Source: Treponema sp. (GTDB taxonomy: Bacteria; Spirochaetota; Spirochaetia; Treponematales; Breznakiellaceae). From it: 11,721 bases of DNA. The DNA is taken from positions 1 to 11,721 of the forward strand of contig JAITON010000064.1 of assembly GCA_031289935.1 (NCBI GenBank), written 5' to 3'. Below the pieces are notes generated by a model, which was not told the DNA's origin, did not search any database, and saw only the letters and a program-made list of their open reading frames with translations. Each line of letters starts with the position of its first letter. Positions within the stretch are counted from its first letter, which is position 1. Positions 7,421 through 11,721 of the stretch are shown in pieces. A program made the translations under genes and the position numbers.

Positions 7421-9853
7421 ATGATGATAGAGATGAGCCGGGGAGGGGCCTGGCTTTTCCATGGCCGGGAAGCGCTGGCCGATACACCTGGAAATGCGGG
7501 GCAGATCTCCAAGCTGCTGGCGGCCCCCCCCGGCGAGGCCGCCCGGGCCCGGGCCCGGCAGGCTACCATGGCCTACGGGATACTGGCGGCCCATAACCAG
7601 GCGTCTCCAGCTCGGGAAACCGGCGGAGTCTGCGGCCCGGATCCGGTGGCCGGGCCCCTCCGGCTTCGCTTTGACGCCCTGGCCTCCCACGATATTACCT
7701 ACGTGAACATCATCCAGACCGCCAAGGCAAGCGGCCTCGGTTGTGACGGCCGGGAGAGCTTCCCCCTGCCCTATATCCTGAGCAACTGCCACAACTCACT
7801 CTGCGCCGTGGGGGGCACTATCAACGAGGACGACCACCTATTCGGCCTTAGCGCGGCCCAAAAGTACGGCGGCATCTATGTGCCGGCCCATCTGGCGGTG
7901 ATCCACTCCTATGTCCGGGAGACCCTGGCCGGCTGCGGTAAGATGATCTTGGGAAGCGACAGCCACACCCGTTACGGGGCCCTGGGTAGTATGGGGGTGG
8001 GGGAGGGCGGCGGGGAACTGGTCAAGCAGCTCCTTTCCCAGACCTACGACATGGCCTACCCCGGGGTTGTGGGGGTCTATCTTGCCGGGCGGCCCCGGCC
8101 TGGGGTGGGCCCCCAGGACATTGCTCTGGCTCTGATCGGCGCGGTCTTTAAGGAGGGGACGGTTAAGAATGCGGTCCTGGAGTTTGTCGGCCCCGGTATC
8201 GCCGCTCTCTCCGCCGATTTCCGCTGCGGTATTGATGTGATGAGTACCGAGACCGCCTGCTGGTCCTCCATCTGGGAGACCGATGAGACCGTTCGGGACT
8301 ATCTGGCCCTCCACGGACGGACTGGCGATTACCGGCCCCTGCGGCCGGGGGACGTCGCCTATTACGACCGGATGATCAGCGTGGATCTTGCCGCCATCAG
8401 GCCGATGATTGCCCTGCCCTTCCACCCCAGTAATGTCTACGAGATTGATACCCTGTTGGCCAGCCCCGGGGATATACTCAGGCAAGTGGAAAAGGAGGCC
8501 GCAGAGCTGATTGCCTACCCAGGCCTTTCCCTGCGCCTGAGCGATAAGATCGACGGGCGGGGCCGCATCGCCGTGGACCAGGGGATTATCGCTGGTTGTG
8601 CCGGAGGCAGCTTCGAGAACATCATGGCTGCGGCGGCTATTCTGGACGCTGAGACCGGCCCGGCTCCCGATACGGGCTTTAATCTCTCGATCTACCCCGG
8701 GAGCCAGCCCCTGATGCTCGACCTGAGCCGGAACGGCTGCCTGGCCCGGCTTTTGGCCGCAGGGGCCCTGGTCAGGAGCGCCTTTTGCGGGCCCTGCTTC
8801 GGGGCCGGTGACGTGCCCGCGAACCAGGGTCTTTCCATCCGGCATACCACCCGGAACTTTCCCAACCGGGAGGGCTCCCGGCCTATGGACGGCCAGATCG
8901 CCGCCATCGCCCTGATGGACGCCCGGAGTATCGCCGCCACAGCCCGGAACGGGGGCTTCCTCGCCTCTGCCGAAGCGGCGCCCGGCGCCGAAGCGGCGCT
9001 ACATGTCGCATACCGCTACGATGACGCCCCCTACCGCGCCCGGGTCTATCAGGGCTGGGGAGCCCCCCGGCCGGAAACCGCCCTGCGCTACGGCCCCAAT
9101 ATTACCGGCTGGCCGGAGATGGAGGCCCTGGGGGAGAACCTCCTCCTCAAGATCGTCTCCTTTATCTCCGACCCCGTAACCACCACCGATGAGATCATCC
9201 CCTCGGGGGAGACCTCTTCCTACCGCTCCAATCCCCTGGGCCTGGCGGAGTTCACCCTTTCCCGGAAGGATCCCGGCTATGTGGGCCGGGCCAAGGCCGT
9301 GAGCGCGGCAAGCCGGGCTCTGGCGGCCTCAGGGACCAGCGCCCTGCACGCCGCTTCAGTGGATCTGCCCCCTACTGCGGCACAGGAGCTGCCCGAGCTT
9401 GCCGGGCTGCTGGCCCGCATAGGCAGGGACGGCCCCCTCAGCCTGGCTTCGGCCATCTATGCGGTCAAACCCGGCGATGGGAGCGCCCGGGAGCAGGCGG
9501 CAAGCTGCCAGCGGGTCCTGGGCGGGGCGGCCAACTTTGCCCGGGAATACGCCACCAAACGCTACCGGTCCAACCTCATCAATTGGGGGATTCTGCCCTT
9601 TACCCTGCCCGGGGAGCCTCCCTTCGGCCTGGGGGACTATGTGTATATCCCCGGCATCGCGCGGGCCTTGCGCGGCGGGGAGCGGACAATCAGGGCCTAC
9701 ACTATACACAACGCAGCGTTGAGTAACGCAACATGCGACCTAGCTCGTTGCGTTACTCATGTAGAGCTCTCCCTGCCGGTGCTTAGCGAAGGGGAGCGGG
9801 ACATCATCCTGGCGGGGAGCCTCATCAATTTCAATAGAGTACGGAAAGGATGA
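7421..9853 (+). CDS. Aconitase-family hydratase (YbhJ-like), substrate unknown
   Basis: This 810-residue protein has the aconitase architecture. GSDSHTRYGALGSMGVGEGGGE (DSHT at 180-183) is the classic active-site loop; C393 in GCAGGS and C456/C459 in FCGPC match the three cysteines that hold the catalytic [4Fe-4S] cluster. SNCHNSLC (121-128) adds two more cysteines. IPSGETSSYRSNPLGLAEF (from 593) and YRSNLINWGILPF (from 715) belong to the later domains and the swivelling domain. It resembles the uncharacterised YbhJ-type putative hydratases more than citrate aconitase, so the substrate is open. The frame extends back to TTG 7418, but ATG 7421 (or 7424) fits better behind AAGGAGAG (7409-7416). 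It diverges from the transporter gene with a shared control region. Two repeat-like segments, at residues 517-530 and 767-780, look inserted into the frame; neither breaks it. Family call firm, reaction unknown. Confidence 0.88.
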   Translation: MMIEMSRGGAWLFHGREALADTPGNAGQISKLLAAPPGEAARARARQATMAYGILAAHNQASPARETGGVCGPDPVAGPLRLRFDALASHDITYVNIIQTAKASGLGCDGRESFPLPYILSNCHNSLCAVGGTINEDDHLFGLSAAQKYGGIYVPAHLAVIHSYVRETLAGCGKMILGSDSHTRYGALGSMGVGEGGGELVKQLLSQTYDMAYPGVVGVYLAGRPRPGVGPQDIALALIGAVFKEGTVKNAVLEFVGPGIAALSADFRCGIDVMSTETACWSSIWETDETVRDYLALHGRTGDYRPLRPGDVAYYDRMISVDLAAIRPMIALPFHPSNVYEIDTLLASPGDILRQVEKEAAELIAYPGLSLRLSDKIDGRGRIAVDQGIIAGCAGGSFENIMAAAAILDAETGPAPDTGFNLSIYPGSQPLMLDLSRNGCLARLLAAGALVRSAFCGPCFGAGDVPANQGLSIRHTTRNFPNREGSRPMDGQIAAIALMDARSIAATARNGGFLASAEAAPGAEAALHVAYRYDDAPYRARVYQGWGAPRPETALRYGPNITGWPEMEALGENLLLKIVSFISDPVTTTDEIIPSGETSSYRSNPLGLAEFTLSRKDPGYVGRAKAVSAASRALAASGTSALHAASVDLPPTAAQELPELAGLLARIGRDGPLSLASAIYAVKPGDGSAREQAASCQRVLGGAANFAREYATKRYRSNLINWGILPFTLPGEPPFGLGDYVYIPGIARALRGGERTIRAYTIHNAALSNATCDLARCVTHVELSLPVLSEGERDIILAGSLINFNRVRKG
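8969..9011 (+). repeat. In-frame repeat-like element 1 in the hydratase gene
   Basis: GCCGAAGCGGCGC occurs at 8969-8981 and again at 8987-8999, an 18-base period encoding AEAAPG then AEAAL. The second copy sits in a hairpin, GCGCCG (8985-8990), AAG, CGGCGC (8994-8999). It is followed by a stretch to 9011 that reads ATGCGACATGTAGCGC on the reverse strand. It does not resemble conserved aconitase sequence and keeps the frame. Confidence 0.5.
9720..9759 (+). repeat. In-frame palindromic element 2 in the hydratase gene
   Basis: TGAGTAACGCAAC (9720-9732) is perfectly inverted as GTTGCGTTACTCA (9747-9759), a 13-base stem with a 14-base loop inside the coding sequence. A smaller nested dyad, GCGTT (9716-9720)/AACGC (9725-9729), overlaps its left arm, and ACATG (9731-9735)/CATGT (9758-9762) overlaps its right. 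The 14 encoded residues (767-780, including SNATCDLARCVTH) look unlike the neighbouring swivelling-domain sequence, which resumes as LSLPVLSEGERDIILAG. It is too perfect for ordinary coding sequence. Confidence 0.6.
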
Positions 9854-9999
9854 ACCTGCCATCATAACAGTCCGCTGCCGGGAAATATGGGGCATCCTAG
9901 CTCAAGGCCCTGCGTGCGCTGTTAAACCATCTGCGGTTTCTGGGTGTAGGAGGCTCGCGTTGGCGACCTTAGAAATCATGAACATCGCAAATAACGCGT
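9854..9999. other. Intergenic gap between convergent genes; composition boundary
   Basis: These 146 bases separate the forward hydratase gene from the reverse LpdD-like gene. I see no convincing terminator: AAACC/GGTTT (9924-9928 and 9935-9939) is short, and an imperfect stem at about 9950-9969 has no T-run. CCTAGCTC occurs here at 9896-9903 and also at 9739-9746 inside the hydratase gene. GC content falls from well over 60% to about half across this gap. Confidence 0.5.
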
Positions 10000-10025
10000 T
10001 CAAACGTGAAAAGTCGTTACTATAG
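9960..10025 (+). CDS. Possible 21-residue small ORF or gene remnant
   Basis: A perfect AGGAGG (9948-9953) stands six bases before TTG 9960, followed by an open frame ending TAG 10023-10025. The predicted peptide starts MATLEIMNIANNAFKRE. The same frame is open upstream through much of the gap, so it may instead be the tail of a decayed gene. It runs over the 3' end of the convergent LpdD-like gene. I do not recognise it; the ribosome binding site is the only real support. Confidence 0.15.
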   Translation: MATLEIMNIANNAFKREKSLL

Positions 10026-10389
10026 CATCAGACAAAAATTTCAGAAGTTTGGTAAAATTATCTATAATGCGTTCAAGGTGATCGGCACCGGCCTCGTCAA
10101 CATGGATGCCTACGCTTGTGGAAACCACGCAGTTATAAGTGGCAGCAAAATAATCCGCTGCTACTCGCGCAAGCTCGTCATCCTTATGCCCGGTAACGCA
10201 AATGACGCTCACGCTGGCGGAAGTTTTCTCCGGGTCCCGCAAACTGGGGCGCGCTATGCCCAGCGCCACCGCACCGATATGTTCAGCGCCGCCGCAAATG
10301 GTAACGCTTATATCCCTTCCGCAAAAAAGGGCGACCCCTTCCAGACTACATTCTCCATCATCAATGTGAGCGGTAACAAGGCGCATCAT
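10000..10389 (-). CDS. lpdD: LpdD-like small subunit / prenylated-flavin chaperone of UbiD decarboxylase
   Basis: This 129-residue protein fits the small family encoded beside gallate/hydroxybenzoate decarboxylases (LpdD; the third gene of LpdBCD/VdcBCD-type sets), thought to help the UbiD partner acquire or mature its prenylated FMN. Visible family features are CGGAEHIGAVALG at about 32-44, GHKDDELARVAADYFA in the middle and GIHVDEAG near residues 93-100. There is no signal peptide or membrane helix, so it is cytoplasmic. Two consecutive ATGs open the frame (10387-10389 first), and GAGAGGGGGTG (10391-10401) just ahead is a strong ribosome binding site. It starts 28 bases after the decarboxylase stop on the same strand, a clear operon. 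Moderate GC matches its partner and differs from the genes to the left. Family call is good; biochemical role rests on knowledge of relatives. Confidence 0.8.
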   Translation of the reverse strand: MMRLVTAHIDDGECSLEGVALFCGRDISVTICGGAEHIGAVALGIARPSLRDPEKTSASVSVICVTGHKDDELARVAADYFAATYNCVVSTSVGIHVDEAGADHLERIIDNFTKLLKFLSDAIVTTFHV

Positions 10390-10417
10390 TCACCCCCTCT
10401 CCGGCTTGTTTATCGCG

Positions 10418-11721
10418 TTAATCAAGCGTCAGTTGCGCGGGGCGGCAGGTTGATAAAAACGCTGCGAAGTCCACATCCATAAACTGTGCACGGACAAATT
10501 TCTCTTTAAGCGGAAAGGGAACGGTACAATCAAAGACCGTTTTGCAGCTTATGCCGTTGTTTATAATAGAAGGATTGTATTCCGGCGATTGTGAAGGATC
10601 AAGGGGATGACAGCGTACACCGGGAATAAAGATGGTGTCCCGGTCGCCCTGATACCGTGTATTGAGTGCCCATAGTACATCGTTGGTATCAAAGATATCC
10701 ACATCCTCATCAACCAGTATAACATGCTTTAATTCAGAAAATGCCGAGAGGGCAAGAAGCGCCGCTTGACGTTGCCGACCCTCATCACTGGGTACCGCTT
10801 TTCTGAATTGTAATATGGCAAGGTATTTTCCCCCTCCCGAAGGATGGGCATACACGTTGAGCAAGCGTCCGGGCAGAGCCTTCTCTACCATATCAAGAAT
10901 ACTTGCCTCGGTGGGAATGCCCGCCATGCTCACATGTTCCTCGCTGGGACCTATACAGGTTTGCATAATAGGATTGTTACGATGGGTAAGCGCCTTAACC
11001 TTTATCAGGGAGCATTGATCCGAAGCGGGACCAGTGTACCCGGGAAATTCAGGCATGGCAAATCCGGTGTTGCTGTTTTGATCTTCCCGCACCCGTATGC
11101 CGGGGACGATGACGCCTTCGATAACATATTCCGCATTGGCGATAACCTTTTCCGGCACACTGAGCGCCTGAGCCATTTCCACCGGCGCGTTACGAATAGC
11201 GCCGGCAATGGAAAGCTCATTAAAGCCCAGCGGGGTCGTGGGTGGCTCAAAACACGAGGCGATTTCGATGGCCGGATCAACGCCAATACTGACGGTAATC
11301 GGTAATTCGATGTTTAGTTCTTCTGCTCGTTTTGCCATAGCGCCGATATGCCGCGCTCCGGGGGTAAAGAAAATACTGATTTCGTCCTTTCCCTGCAAAC
11401 AGAGCCGGTGTATCGTTATGTCCGAAAGTTTGCTGTCCGGGTGGGTCGCGTAACACATACCCAGAGTAATGTAGGGGCCGGCGTCGTGCAGGGTATTGGA
11501 GGGCGCGGGAAGGAGGGTGCGTATATCAAAGCCTGCTGCGTCAGCACGGTGAACCACTTCCTGACAGGGCGCGGTGTTATGCTGCAAAAGCACGGGTGGC
11601 ATTGCATGGTTTACCGCGTCCTTTAACAAAAAGCCAAGCCGCGCGGGATCGCAGCCTAATAATTTAGCGGCCCGCTGCCTGCTTGCCAGAACGCCAATAA
11701 CTATCCGTGAGCCGGGATATC
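10418..11721 (-). CDS. lpdC: UbiD-family hydroxyarylic acid decarboxylase, LpdC/gallate type (N-terminus off the window)
   Basis: The frame runs unbroken from the right edge to TAA 10418-10420, giving about 433 visible residues. An internal TTG (11627-11629) could be read as a start, but upstream sequence continues the family pattern (YPGSRIVIGVLASRQRAAKLLG), so the true start is outside. UbiD enzymes use prenylated FMN for reversible non-oxidative decarboxylation. Present are TIHR (Arg codon 11405-11407), FEPPTTPLGFNELSIAGAIRN, AEYVIEG (11114-11134), PEFPGYTG, GPSEEHVSMAGIPTEASI, and LVDEDVDIFDTNDVLWALNTR. In the family the Arg and the glutamates of these segments form the catalytic Glu-Arg-Glu triad. 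From memory these match the Lactobacillus gallate/protocatechuate decarboxylase LpdC more closely than ubiquinone UbiD, so a hydroxylated benzoate is the likely substrate; exact substrate unproven. The downstream partner is the LpdD-like gene. GC near 50% suggests acquisition separate from the left part. Confidence 0.92.
   Translation of the reverse strand, partial: YPGSRIVIGVLASRQRAAKLLGCDPARLGFLLKDAVNHAMPPVLLQHNTAPCQEVVHRADAAGFDIRTLLPAPSNTLHDAGPYITLGMCYATHPDSKLSDITIHRLCLQGKDEISIFFTPGARHIGAMAKRAEELNIELPITVSIGVDPAIEIASCFEPPTTPLGFNELSIAGAIRNAPVEMAQALSVPEKVIANAEYVIEGVIVPGIRVREDQNSNTGFAMPEFPGYTGPASDQCSLIKVKALTHRNNPIMQTCIGPSEEHVSMAGIPTEASILDMVEKALPGRLLNVYAHPSGGGKYLAILQFRKAVPSDEGRQRQAALLALSAFSELKHVILVDEDVDIFDTNDVLWALNTRYQGDRDTIFIPGVRCHPLDPSQSPEYNPSIINNGISCKTVFDCTVPFPLKEKFVRAQFMDVDFAAFLSTCRPAQLTLD

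Noticed and set aside
7838..8845. A 335-residue reverse open frame inside the hydratase gene
   Set aside because: It is antisense to conserved aconitase-family motifs and is Gly/Pro-rich, an artefact of codon bias.
9924..9939. Short AAACC/GGTTT hairpin as a terminator for the hydratase gene
   Set aside because: The five-pair AT-containing stem has no T-run and is too weak to call.
10006..10482. A 158-residue forward open frame near the right end
   Set aside because: It is antisense to the LpdD-like gene and the end of the decarboxylase gene, both supported by family motifs.
11627..11629. TTG as the start of the UbiD-family decarboxylase
   Set aside because: The frame continues upstream to the window edge with family-typical sequence (YPGSR, GVLASRQR), so the gene is truncated by the edge rather than starting here.

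Overview
The window is a GC-rich stretch of bacterial chromosome, by eye a little over 60% GC for the first 9.8 kb. It looks like an obligate anaerobe or fermenter, because its largest gene encodes a pyruvate:ferredoxin oxidoreductase. The gene set and protein style (single-chain PFOR, YbhJ-like aconitase-family hydratase, MgtC/SapB protein, LpdC/LpdD decarboxylase pair) would suit a gut-associated spirochaete or Firmicute. I cannot fix the taxon from sequence alone.

Layout, left to right. (1) The 3' end of a DEAD-box RNA helicase, forward, cut by the left edge. (2) A 1191-residue pyruvate:ferredoxin (flavodoxin) oxidoreductase, forward, with its own promoter upstream and a strong intrinsic terminator just downstream. 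(3) A 260-base gap rich in inverted repeats. (4) A diacylglycerol/lipid-kinase-like gene, forward, whose predicted promoter puts transcription start on its ATG. (5) A reverse two-gene unit, an MFS transporter followed by an MgtC/SapB protein with overlapping reading frames; the MgtC end overlaps the end of the kinase gene. (6) Diverging from the transporter, an aconitase-family hydratase. The two genes share a 75-base control region in which opposing promoters overlap around a perfect dyad. (7) A reverse two-gene unit at the right edge: an LpdC-type UbiD decarboxylase (N-terminus beyond the edge) followed by an LpdD-like small protein of the prenylated-flavin chaperone family. This last unit is clearly lower in GC (about half) than the rest.

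Functional reading. PFOR supplies acetyl-CoA and reduced ferredoxin or flavodoxin. The divergent transporter and hydratase are probably regulated together and may act on the same small carboxylate or sugar-derived substrate, which I cannot identify. The LpdC/LpdD pair predicts non-oxidative decarboxylation of a hydroxylated benzoate of the gallate/protocatechuate type, as expected for life on plant phenolics; a UbiX-like prenyltransferase gene may lie just beyond the right edge.

The most unusual signals are two palindromic repeat-like segments inside the hydratase reading frame that share short blocks in opposite orientation, the overlapping divergent promoters with a central dyad, the possibly leaderless kinase mRNA, and the composition switch at about 9.85-10.0 kb. 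I found no rRNA, tRNA, CRISPR array or complete insertion sequence.
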